Positions 34,602 through 42,606 of a stretch of DNA of 64,000 nucleotides are shown piece after piece. The first letter of the stretch is position 1, and each line of letters starts with the position of its first letter. The translations under genes were made by a program, and so were the position numbers. The notes below the pieces were generated by a model that ran no database searches, was not told where the DNA came from, and saw only the letters and a list, made by a program, of their open reading frames with translations. Source of the stretch: Verrucomicrobiales bacterium (lineage in GTDB: Bacteria > Verrucomicrobiota > Verrucomicrobiia > Verrucomicrobiales > DEV007); the NCBI GenBank assembly GCA_029213005.1, contig JARGPI010000013.1, forward strand, positions 104,224-168,223, written 5' to 3'.

Positions 34602-36329
34602 ATGACTCAACAGGATCCACTTTTTCTCATCGACGGCATCGGTCCGTTCTTCAAAGACTACAAAAAAGTCAGAGTTAACTGGTCAAAGATCCCCTGGCGA
34701 CGGATTCAAAAACTGAATCCGGAACAGAGGCAGACCTATTTTGATACGGTATATGCTGATTTAGAAACATTCTGCGATTCGACTAAAGAAATCGGATACA
34801 ATGCGGTTTCTCTGGACGATTTACCTCACCTTGCGGACCACGCTTTTTATGAACCCGAAGTCCGGAGTGAAATCGCTCAAAACCGGACCGACTTCAGCCG
34901 ATGTTTCCAAATTATCAAAGACACTGGAATGAAGGTGTTTTTGACCATGGATGTGATGGTCTTCACCGATGGTCTCCTCGAACAACTCGGGAGCAGCGAA
35001 TCAAAAATCAATCAATTCCTCTGTGAACTCTTCGACGGTTTCTTTGAAGACACTCCCGAGATTGATGGAGTCATTATTCGGATCGGTGAATCTGATGGAC
35101 AGGATGTTAAGGAAGCCTTCCGAAGTAAACTTGTGCTGAAGAATCCCAGGGAGGTGAACCGCTTTCTCAATGCGATCCTCCCGGTGTTCGAAAAACATGG
35201 ACGAACCTGTATTTTCAGAACCTGGACTGTCGGTGCGCACCGCATCGGCGACTTGATCTGGCATCAGGGAACTCTGAACCGGGCCGTCGATGGAATCAAT
35301 AGTCCATCCCTGATCCTATCGATGAAGTATGGAGACTCCGACTTTCTCCGCTACCTCGATCTCAATCCCAATTTTTTTTCAACGGATATACCGACGCTGA
35401 TTGAACTACAAACCAGAAGAGAATATGAAGGTTGCGGGGAATACCCCAGTTTCGTCGGAGGCGACTACGGACAGTTTGCACTGGAACTGAAAGAAGCCCC
35501 CAATCTGGCAGGCATCAATGTCTGGTGTCAAACCGGAGGCTGGACCCCGTTCCGACGTCTTGCCTTTGTCGATGACAATGCGATTTGGACAGAGATAAAT
35601 ACCTTTGTCACCCTCCGCATTTTCAAACACGGAGAATCCTGGGAGGAAGCACTGGTCAAGCATCCTAAATGTCAGGATCCAGCGTCGTGGATCGAACTTT
35701 TTCGACTCTCTGAAGAAGTGGTAAAAGACCTTCTTTATCTTCCCGACTTCGCACGGCAGAAACTCTACTTCCGGAGAGTCCGCATTCCAACGCTGATCGG
35801 AGTCTATTGGCACAACATTTTTATCGCTCACGCCGTCCGCCGGATGATGAAACATTTTGTTAAAGACGGCGAAGCGGCGATTCGCAGTGGTCATGCTGCT
35901 TTGCAGAAAATCCGCCAAATGAAAACGCTCGCAGCGAAGTGCAATCTCCCGGTCGATGATATCGAATTCATGGAGGATACCTTCACGATACTGGCACTTG
36001 CGAGGGAGTATTTCTTCAGACCTTTCACCCCTGAAATTGAGGCGAAACTGAAAAGCGCCAAAAAGGCCTATAAAAGGAAGTACCCGAGGGGAACCCGCTT
36101 CCGCTATGCCCTCAAGATTGACCTCTCACCTTTCATCCTCAATGCCCGGCATTTGTCATGGTTCACAAAATACCTACTTCGCGATAAACCCGGATATCGA
36201 TTCATCGATCAAATTTTAGGACTTCGGCTGCTGTCCTACTGCTATCTCCTACTGAAGAAAACCCGACCAACCATGATTCCAAAATTCGCCAGAAAAAGCG
36301 CTATGGGGATCGATGCCATATTCAAATAA
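34602..36329 (+). CDS. TIM-barrel glycoside-hydrolase-like protein, unknown substrate
   Basis: A 575-aa soluble protein. The middle has a barrel-like series: GYNAVSLDDLPHLADHAFY, MKVFLTMDVMVF, DGVIIRIGESDG, CIFRTWTVGAHRIGDLIWH, INSPSLILSMKYGDSDFLRY and GINVWCQTGGWTPFRRLAF. The motif IIRIGESDG resembles the acidic strand ends of GH67/GH115-type glucuronidases; I could not assign a family with confidence. The last about 150 residues are helical and basic (KSAKKAYKRKYPRGTRFRY). ATG 34602 is preferred over an upstream TTG (34563), which lies inside the phosphoesterase gene. It is third in the four-gene run. The start is 17 bp after the preceding stop. Confidence 0.65.
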   Translation: MTQQDPLFLIDGIGPFFKDYKKVRVNWSKIPWRRIQKLNPEQRQTYFDTVYADLETFCDSTKEIGYNAVSLDDLPHLADHAFYEPEVRSEIAQNRTDFSRCFQIIKDTGMKVFLTMDVMVFTDGLLEQLGSSESKINQFLCELFDGFFEDTPEIDGVIIRIGESDGQDVKEAFRSKLVLKNPREVNRFLNAILPVFEKHGRTCIFRTWTVGAHRIGDLIWHQGTLNRAVDGINSPSLILSMKYGDSDFLRYLDLNPNFFSTDIPTLIELQTRREYEGCGEYPSFVGGDYGQFALELKEAPNLAGINVWCQTGGWTPFRRLAFVDDNAIWTEINTFVTLRIFKHGESWEEALVKHPKCQDPASWIELFRLSEEVVKDLLYLPDFARQKLYFRRVRIPTLIGVYWHNIFIAHAVRRMMKHFVKDGEAAIRSGHAALQKIRQMKTLAAKCNLPVDDIEFMEDTFTILALAREYFFRPFTPEIEAKLKSAKKAYKRKYPRGTRFRYALKIDLSPFILNARHLSWFTKYLLRDKPGYRFIDQILGLRLLSYCYLLLKKTRPTMIPKFARKSAMGIDAIFK

Positions 36330-36347
36330 CATCAAACAAACGTTACT

Positions 36348-36845
36348 ATGCTCACAACTATTCTATTTACTCTTGCCGGAATCTTCGCGCTGATGCCGAT
36401 ACTCAATTTTTTAAGTTATCGGGTGATGGGTGGAATCATTCGCAATCGTCGCGAAAAGTGGGATCTAAATATCTGCTGCGGAAAGACTGACGGGGGCGGT
36501 GTCAATGTTGATATCGTGAAACATGCCGATGTTCCGAACCTTATCGTAGTGGACAGCATCTACGACCTGCCTTTCTCTACCGATCAATTCGACAATTTGC
36601 TTTGCTCCCACACCATCGAACACGTCGAAGATCCCGAAGCCTTTTTCAACGAACTGCAGAGGATCTCAAAAGAAGTCACTCTGGTAATTCCACCGCTTTG
36701 GGATCTAAGCGCCGTTCTTAACATCTTTGAGCATCGCTGGATTTTTCTGACCTTCCGTAAAGAACACCACAAGCTGCCGAATTACATCAAACTACCGCTC
36801 GCAAAGGCCTATCAGGAAAAGAAAGGGCAGAAAATCCGGGCGTAG
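36348..36845 (+). CDS. SAM-dependent methyltransferase-like membrane-anchored protein
   Basis: A 165-aa protein with an N-terminal hydrophobic segment (TTILFTLAGIFALMPILNFL) and a truncated class I methyltransferase domain: LNICCGKTDGGGVNVD (motif I region, weak), LIVVDSIYDLPF, DQFDNLLCSHTIEHVEDPEAF (motif post-I/IV) and a final ELQRISKEVTLVIPP. It is shorter than complete enzymes of this fold (about 240 aa), so activity is uncertain. It is the last gene in the four-gene run, 18 bp after the TIM-barrel-like gene. Confidence 0.72.
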   Translation: MLTTILFTLAGIFALMPILNFLSYRVMGGIIRNRREKWDLNICCGKTDGGGVNVDIVKHADVPNLIVVDSIYDLPFSTDQFDNLLCSHTIEHVEDPEAFFNELQRISKEVTLVIPPLWDLSAVLNIFEHRWIFLTFRKEHHKLPNYIKLPLAKAYQEKKGQKIRA

Positions 36846-36903
36846 CAATTCCTGCTGAAAAACAGTGCTTGCGCTGCCGGAGAGTTGTCTCCAGACTCAA
36901 CGC

Positions 36904-38454
36904 ATGAATCGTTTGTTGATGTGCTGGATCATCGCCGGAAGCTTGGCGTCCAATCTCCCCGCTCTCACACCGGACCGCATGTTCGGAGACAACATGGTCA
37001 TCCAGCGAGAGATGCCCGTACCGGTGTGGGGTAAAGCAAAACCTGACTCCACGGTAACCGTTACTTTCGCCGGAAAGACCGTTGAAGGAAAAACGAACGA
37101 GGACGGGGCCTGGAAAGTGTCACTTCCTGAACTGCCCGCTTCCAGCGAGGGGCGGGACCTCGTGATCAAAAGCGGAGAACACAGCGTTACTCTTTCAAAT
37201 GTACTGGTGGGTGAGGTCTGGCTGGGTTCCGGTCAGTCCAATATGGCGGGAAAAGTTTCCTCCTATTCCAGGAACGATCCGACACTCGCGAAATTGGTCG
37301 ATCAGGCCCCCTATCCCAATCTCAGAATTAAATTGAAAGACTGGCACGAGGCTGATGCCGATACCGCGAATCAATGCTCAGCTTTACTCTTTGCTTTCGG
37401 AGAGCGCCTTCAGCGGGAGCTGGGTGTTCCGGTTGGCTTATTCTTCGGAGCGGTAGGCGGCACCCCGTCGGGATCCTGGATCCCTCTGGAGACTTACGAA
37501 ACCAGCGATAAATGCAAAGCGGATATCGCATCCTTCGCAAAAACCTGGGATCCGGCGAAAGCTCAGAAAAACTACGAAACTCAGCTCACCAAATGGGAGC
37601 AGGAAATCGAAGCCGCTACCGCAGCAGGCCGTAAACCGAGAGGCCGCCGCCCCAGAGCGCCGGTCAATCCGGGAGAAATGACTCGCGACGGAAAAATCGG
37701 CGGCCTGTTCGCCCGTTATATTAAACCCGCAAAGGGCTTTGCGATCCGCGGAGTTCTCTGGGATCAGGGCGAGTCGGGAACGGGAATCCTGGGCCTGAAT
37801 CAGCACACCGCAATGAGCGAGCTGTTTCGCGGTTGGCGTGAACTCTGGGGTCAGGGCGATTTTCCTTTTATCTTTGTCCAGAAACCGAGCGGCGAAAGCT
37901 GCGCTTTTTCCAAAGACAATCCGATGAACCGTGAGGCTGGGGAATTTTCCGACCTCCCTAAAACGATCGTTCAGAATGGTTCGACGCGTTTTCTCTACAC
38001 CCGTTTGATGAAGGACAACAAGAACGCCTGGATGGTCCCGTCATCCGATCTCGGAGGCAAGATTCATCCGGTGAACAAATGGGCTTACGGCAATCGCGCC
38101 GGTGAGGTGGCACTCCAAAAAATCTATCAGATCAAAGGCGTCCAGGCTTACGGGCCGATCTATCAATCCCACAAAGTCGACGGGAGCACCGTTACGGTAA
38201 CCTTCTCCGAAACTGGCAGTGGTTTGACCCTCGCGCACAGCGACAATCTCCAGGGATTCAGCCTCGCCGGTGAGGGTGGGCAGTGGTTCTGGGCGGAGGC
38301 AAAAATCACGGGGGAAAATACCGTTACTGTCACCTGCCCATCGGTGCCTTCTCCGAAGCATGTCAGATTTGCCTATGCGGTGAACCGTCACTGGGCGAAT
38401 CTTTTCAATAAAGAGGGACTTCCGGCTCTCGCCTTTACCAGCGAATCGCTCTAG
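36904..38454 (+). CDS. Sialate O-acetylesterase (secreted SGNH family)
   Basis: A 516-aa exported enzyme. Its signal peptide (MNRLLMCWIIAGSLASNLPA) is followed by GDNMVIQREMPVPVWGKAKP, typical of this family, then a Big-type domain (VTVTFAGKTVEGKTNEDGAW), then the SASA hydrolase domain with GEVWLGSGQSNMAG (nucleophile Ser in SGQSNM) and VLWDQGESGTG. Known members deacetylate sialic acid or other O-acetylated sugars. The segment GRKPRGRRPRAPVNPGE (about 232-248) is a basic insertion. The start at 36904 gives a good signal peptide. The stop abuts the convergent membrane gene (38455) with no gap. Confidence 0.88.
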   Translation: MNRLLMCWIIAGSLASNLPALTPDRMFGDNMVIQREMPVPVWGKAKPDSTVTVTFAGKTVEGKTNEDGAWKVSLPELPASSEGRDLVIKSGEHSVTLSNVLVGEVWLGSGQSNMAGKVSSYSRNDPTLAKLVDQAPYPNLRIKLKDWHEADADTANQCSALLFAFGERLQRELGVPVGLFFGAVGGTPSGSWIPLETYETSDKCKADIASFAKTWDPAKAQKNYETQLTKWEQEIEAATAAGRKPRGRRPRAPVNPGEMTRDGKIGGLFARYIKPAKGFAIRGVLWDQGESGTGILGLNQHTAMSELFRGWRELWGQGDFPFIFVQKPSGESCAFSKDNPMNREAGEFSDLPKTIVQNGSTRFLYTRLMKDNKNAWMVPSSDLGGKIHPVNKWAYGNRAGEVALQKIYQIKGVQAYGPIYQSHKVDGSTVTVTFSETGSGLTLAHSDNLQGFSLAGEGGQWFWAEAKITGENTVTVTCPSVPSPKHVRFAYAVNRHWANLFNKEGLPALAFTSESL

Positions 38455-38754
38455 TTAAAAAATCGGTGACACCAATTTACCGAATCCTATTTGAGTGACC
38501 AGCCAGATCCCGGAAACCAGTATCGCCTTGGGAAGCGACAGAAAACACCATTGCATCAGAGCAAACACCAATCCGATTAAGACCAGACCAATTCCCCAGA
38601 CATCAAAAAAACGAAGCCCCAGGAAGGTCGCTCCACAGACTACCAGACAGATCAGAAGTACCGGTTTCAGACTGACAAACTCCCCTCTCCGGGTCATCAG
38701 CCAGATCACCAACCACATCACTACTGCGGATACTAGCGAACTGATAAATGCCAT
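38455..38754 (-). CDS. Small integral membrane protein
   Basis: A 99-aa protein with three hydrophobic segments (FISSLVSAVVMWLVIWLM, LKPVLLICLVVCGATFLGL and WGIGLVLIGLVFALMQWCFL, then AILVSGIWLVTQIGFG). I see no family. Its stop directly abuts the stop of the convergent sialate O-acetylesterase gene. It starts 70 bp from the divergent EF-hand gene. Confidence 0.55.
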   Translation of the reverse strand: MAFISSLVSAVVMWLVIWLMTRRGEFVSLKPVLLICLVVCGATFLGLRFFDVWGIGLVLIGLVFALMQWCFLSLPKAILVSGIWLVTQIGFGKLVSPIF

Positions 38755-38824
38755 CGTAATTTTCCTGTCACAAATTCAACTTGTGACGTTATTCAGAAGT
38801 GTCACCTAACCATCTTACAGTTAT

Positions 38825-39304
38825 ATGAAAAAATCTTTTCTCTTTTTAACACCCATTCTAGCTCTTTCATGCAGCGTTGCTCTGGGTGACGAGTCTTTCT
38901 CCAAATACGATTCGAATCGCGATGGTTCAGTGGAATATCGCGAACTGGCGATGGCCAAAAAGCAGGCGGAATTCGACAAAATGGATCGTAACCGGGACAG
39001 CGCTGTCACCAGTCAGGAATACGAAGCGGTCGAAATCGAAACAAGCGGCGAATGGGATCTGTTTGCAACGCCGGATTTCAAATCGCTCGATACTGATAAC
39101 AACGGAACGATCACTCTCGCTGAATTTGGCGGGGCCGTAAAAGGACTCATCCAGAAAATTGATACCTCCGGCGACGCGAAAGTGACCACGGAAGAATATG
39201 CAGCCGCCGTCACCAAAGGCAAAGAAGCGGCTGCCAAGTCAGCCATTCCGAAAGGTTCCGGTCCTAAGGGATCAGCCCCGAAGGGCTCCACTCCCAAGCC
39301 ATAA
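38825..39304 (+). CDS. Secreted EF-hand calcium-binding protein
   Basis: A 159-aa exported protein (signal peptide MKKSFLFLTPILALSCSVAL). Four EF-hand-like loops are visible: KYDSNRDGSVEYREL, KMDRNRDSAVTSQEY, SLDTDNNGTITLAEF and KIDTSGDAKVTTEEY. The C-terminus carries a short imperfect tandem motif (PKGSGPKGSAPKGSTPKP). Such proteins probably bind Ca2+ in the periplasm or at the surface of marine bacteria (inference). It ends 1 bp before the convergent FAD oxidoreductase gene. Confidence 0.82.
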   Translation: MKKSFLFLTPILALSCSVALGDESFSKYDSNRDGSVEYRELAMAKKQAEFDKMDRNRDSAVTSQEYEAVEIETSGEWDLFATPDFKSLDTDNNGTITLAEFGGAVKGLIQKIDTSGDAKVTTEEYAAAVTKGKEAAAKSAIPKGSGPKGSAPKGSTPKP

Positions 39305-39305
39305 C

Positions 39306-40781
39306 TCAGGCCGTGGTTTGTGCCCCCAGTGCTTCGAAAGGCACCTCGTGGGGCAGAACTTTTTCCTTAACGGCAACGGCAGCCGCCACACCGGCGGCTT
39401 CGCCCATCGCCACAGCGTTTCCGGTGACCCGATAACTGCTGTGGGCGATAAAATCACCACTGATACATCGCCCCGCGACGAGAAGCCCATCGACATCGCG
39501 GGCCATTAAGGCGCGTAACGGAATCTGGTAATCGCGGGATTTGAACGGCTTGGCTTCGATCTCTTTGGTCTTTTTAGGATCCGTGGCGTGTACATCGATC
39601 GGGAAGGTGACATCACAGATGTTGTCATCAAATTTGGCACCGATCTTTAAGTCTTCACTCGTCATATAGTAGCGCCCCATGATCCGGCGGCCCTCCCGCG
39701 TTCCGATCTGCTCGCCTGTGCAATTAAGATGAAGCTCATTCCAGATCCCGCCTTTCTTTTTCAGAGCGGAGACGATCGCGTGAACTTCCCTTCGCGCTTC
39801 GATAGTCGCTTTACTGACATCGTCCGCATTAATCGCGGAGACATTGTATTGGTGATTGGCCATCATGGCATAGAGACCGTCGCGGATCTCGAAAATCGTG
39901 GGACCACCGTAGGAGGGATCGATTCCCGCCGAGCGCAGTTCCGCGAGGAAGTTCTTCTTCGGGTTTCCTAAATTGCGCGGCTCACACTGGCCCCGGATGA
40001 AGGCCGCGATTTCATCCGTCTCGACTCCGGAGAGAATTCCCATCATGCTGAAAGGTTGAGTTACCCCATCCGAAGGACGACCGAATTCGAATTCGCAACC
40101 CGCCTGCGCTCCCAGATCACCGTCGCCCGTGCAGTCGATAAATGATTGAGCGGTCCATCCTTCGCGCCCTGATTTTGACTCGGTCAAAACGGCGGCGAGG
40201 CGGTTGCTGTCATCTGTGATCGCCCCGACCACCCGGGTGTGGAGCCGAATATCGACTCCGGCATCGACCAGCATTTCTTCGAGCAACTGCTTCATCAGCT
40301 CTGCATCGTAAACCCAGGCGCTGTGGACCCGTCTTCCGATTCCGCGCGTTTCCAGATTACTGACCAGCTCTGCCATGATACCGGGCTTGTTCACCGCGTC
40401 CAAAATCCACGAAAGCATTCCCGACGTCCAGACGCCTCCGATCGTCCCGTTCACTTCGATCAGAGCCACTTTGACACCGCGCCGCGCCGCCGCCAGAGCG
40501 GCGGTGAAACCCGCAGGGCCGCCGCCGCACACGATGACATCATACTTGTCGCGGAGGGGAATATTCCGGCCATTTTCGGCGATCCATTCGCCATTGATCG
40601 TCCCGGACGTCGGCACATGAAGCCGATCACTTGTCCCGAAAACCTCGCCCGAATCGCCCCGGCTTCTTCGCGCAGGAATCGGAGTATTTCCCGGATTTAC
40701 CTTCTCCTGGGAGTGGGAATTCAGAAGACCTCCGGTCAAACCACCACCCACTGCGAACTTTAATGCCTTACGACGTTTCAT
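39306..40781 (-). CDS. FAD-dependent oxidoreductase (PF12831 type), exported
   Basis: A 491-aa protein with a Tat-like N-terminus (MKRRKALKFAVGGGLTGGLL) and an FAD-binding motif DVIVCGGGPAGFTAALAAARRG with VALIEVNGTIGGVWTSGMLS. The end has DVDGLLVAGRCISGDFIAHSSYRVTGNAVAMGEAAGVAAA, typical of FAD_oxidored family members in PVC bacteria. The ATG at 40781 is supported by a clear GGAGG at 40785-40789 on this strand; an in-frame extension to 40985 is coding only through the upstream repeat. It is co-oriented with the amidohydrolase gene across a 155-bp gap holding the repeat array. Confidence 0.9.
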   Translation of the reverse strand: MKRRKALKFAVGGGLTGGLLNSHSQEKVNPGNTPIPARRSRGDSGEVFGTSDRLHVPTSGTINGEWIAENGRNIPLRDKYDVIVCGGGPAGFTAALAAARRGVKVALIEVNGTIGGVWTSGMLSWILDAVNKPGIMAELVSNLETRGIGRRVHSAWVYDAELMKQLLEEMLVDAGVDIRLHTRVVGAITDDSNRLAAVLTESKSGREGWTAQSFIDCTGDGDLGAQAGCEFEFGRPSDGVTQPFSMMGILSGVETDEIAAFIRGQCEPRNLGNPKKNFLAELRSAGIDPSYGGPTIFEIRDGLYAMMANHQYNVSAINADDVSKATIEARREVHAIVSALKKKGGIWNELHLNCTGEQIGTREGRRIMGRYYMTSEDLKIGAKFDDNICDVTFPIDVHATDPKKTKEIEAKPFKSRDYQIPLRALMARDVDGLLVAGRCISGDFIAHSSYRVTGNAVAMGEAAGVAAAVAVKEKVLPHEVPFEALGAQTTA

Positions 40782-40877
40782 GGCCTCCAATTTGCTGAGC
40801 CTCACCGGGATATCCAAGTCGAATCTCTGGCGGAAACGTGGCGTCACCGGAAGCGAAAACGCGCTATAACCTTCGAT

Positions 40878-40912
40878 TGTACAGGGTACAGTCTGAGACT
40901 GTACCCTGTACA
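40878..40912. repeat. TGTACAGGGTACA repeat array, 2 units (inverted pair)
   Basis: TGTACAGGGTACA (40878-40890) and TGTACCCTGTACA (40900-40912), in opposite orientation, with the 9-bp spacer GTCTGAGAC. The start-to-start distance is 22 bp. Both units are perfect copies. It lies 97-131 bp upstream of the FAD oxidoreductase start (40781). Confidence 0.9.
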
Positions 40913-40935
40913 ATCCGGGAAATTCAGCCCGGCAA

Positions 40936-41847
40936 TTAAAAGAAGACGCGCTCGGCGGTGCCCCGCAACATCCAGTCTCTCTCATCTTCCGAGAGAAAAT
41001 CGAGACGGTCTCTGATTAATGAGATCGAGGCGTCGTAGCTGTGCCCATCGACAACCTGGTAGGGACAGTCAGATGCCCACATCAGCCGATCCGCACCGAA
41101 AGCGTCCCGCAACTCGCGAATCATCGGGCCGAGATCATCATACGGCGGTTTCTTTTTGCCGAGGGCATAGAAGGCGGATGTCTTCACACAGACATTCTCC
41201 AACTCAGCGAACTTCAGCAGATTTCCGAGATCCGCCTTCTCAATGGTTCCCGAAACACCAATCCTCGCAAAATGATCGATCACGACCGGTGTCGCGGGGT
41301 GTTTTTGACACATTTTCAGAGCCGCAGGCAGGGAATCCGGATCCGCGAGCAGACACATGGAAAGATTTTGAGCGGCACCGGCGGTCCACATCGCATTCAT
41401 CTCCGGAGACGAAAGCCAGGACTCCGCGTTCGCTTTTGAAGATCGAATCCGGAATCCCCGGACTCCCGATTTCGCGAGCTCCGTCATGGTCTCCGCTACT
41501 TCCGGAGCCTTTTCGTCAATCACCGCAACCCCACTTAAAACGCCCGGATGTGCCTTCATCACATCGAGCATATAGGAGTTATCGGTTCCGTAGAAGCTCA
41601 TCTGAATCAGAACGATTCTGGAAACTCCGGCGGGTTTTGAGTGAGCTAATAGTTCCTCCGGCGTAAAGCTCGGCGGTTTCATATCGCCCACTTTATAATT
41701 AGGCGACAGGGGGTATTTCGAAATATCAGGCGTCCAGACGTGGACATGAGCATCGATCGCCCCCGGCACCGATTCCGCTGCTGCAGCGACACAGGGAACG
41801 GCTCCGAGAGCCGCTGCTGAGGTAAGAAACTGACGGCGGGTTTTCAA
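40936..41847 (-). CDS. Amidohydrolase 2-family protein, Tat-exported
   Basis: A 303-aa protein with a Tat signal (MKTRRQFLTSAAALGAVPC) and a TIM-barrel amidohydrolase domain: IDAHVHVWTPDISKYPLSP (metal HxH), GVAVIDEKAPEVAETM, GVRGFRIRSS, VVIDHFARIGVSG and DRLMWASDCPYQVVDGHSY (metal Asp). PF04909 members include lactonases and decarboxylases on carboxylates or sugar acids; the substrate is unknown. It precedes the FAD oxidoreductase in the same direction and may serve the same exported oxidation pathway. Confidence 0.86.
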   Translation of the reverse strand: MKTRRQFLTSAAALGAVPCVAAAAESVPGAIDAHVHVWTPDISKYPLSPNYKVGDMKPPSFTPEELLAHSKPAGVSRIVLIQMSFYGTDNSYMLDVMKAHPGVLSGVAVIDEKAPEVAETMTELAKSGVRGFRIRSSKANAESWLSSPEMNAMWTAGAAQNLSMCLLADPDSLPAALKMCQKHPATPVVIDHFARIGVSGTIEKADLGNLLKFAELENVCVKTSAFYALGKKKPPYDDLGPMIRELRDAFGADRLMWASDCPYQVVDGHSYDASISLIRDRLDFLSEDERDWMLRGTAERVFF

Positions 41848-41866
41848 TCGATACGACCTTTCCCGG

Positions 41867-42406
41867 TTATTTTAGAGCGCCTTCGGCCAACTCAATAAAA
41901 GCCTCTTTCGCAGCCGCCACCGATTCCGCAGGCCCGGTCATTTTAAGAAAAACAGGACCGTTATCGCTCGGCAAAATGGCGGCGAGCACGGAATAATTCT
42001 CTTTCTGAACCTTATTTCCGGAAAAAGGACCACCCATGGAATCTTCAAAAGTGCCATTCCCGGTGAAGTAAACGATCTCGCGATTATTGACGGTTTTCTT
42101 CTCGGTATTGGTCTCCGCTTCGCCAACAAATTGACCCGCCCAACGATCGATATTCGCCTGGACTCCACCCGCACCGCCGGGACCGAAATAGAAGAACACA
42201 ACGTCGACATTTTTCAGCTTCTCATCAGACTGCTTGTAAGTGAGTTGCCCCGCTCTCATGGAACTGGTCACAGCCTGTCGAACCCATGAATCATTGTAGG
42301 AAAAAGTGAACTCTCCGGCCTTGATCGGAGCCTTTTCCTCAGCCCCGCAAAACAGGGTCACACCGGCGATTGCAATGGTTAAAATGCTTAATGTTGCGCT
42401 TCTCAT
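41867..42406 (-). CDS. Exported protein of unknown function
   Basis: A 179-aa protein with a signal peptide (MRSATLSILTIAIAGVTLFC, GAEE). Soluble, with FTFSYNDSWVRQAVTSSMRA, VVFFYFGPGGAGGVQANI, NREIVYFTGNGTFEDSMGG and ending GPAESVAAAKEAFIELAEGA. No family recognised. It sits upstream of the amidohydrolase with a 19-bp gap, so the two are likely co-transcribed. Confidence 0.62.
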   Translation of the reverse strand: MRSATLSILTIAIAGVTLFCGAEEKAPIKAGEFTFSYNDSWVRQAVTSSMRAGQLTYKQSDEKLKNVDVVFFYFGPGGAGGVQANIDRWAGQFVGEAETNTEKKTVNNREIVYFTGNGTFEDSMGGPFSGNKVQKENYSVLAAILPSDNGPVFLKMTGPAESVAAAKEAFIELAEGALK

Positions 42407-42606
42407 ATCCCGAATTCTACATCGAGTCGATCCGCTGACAAGCGAACAGCTTTCCCTATGTAAGGGATAACGATTTTCACCCTCAGAAAAATTTTAGATA
42501 TCCGTAATTTTCGGGCAAAATATCGCCTTTTAATTTTACAGTTTACTGTTGAATATGAAAATTGTGGCGATAAGTTATAATTATAGATTTCTTGACTAAC
42601 CTCTCG

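Noticed and set aside
40782..40985. N-terminal extension of the FAD oxidoreductase
   Set aside because: The frame passes through the repeat array and the internal ATG at 40781 has a strong GGAGG and starts the Tat-like signal.
41019..41666. 215-codon frame antisense to the amidohydrolase
   Set aside because: Arg/Ser/Pro-rich shadow of a gene with clear motifs.
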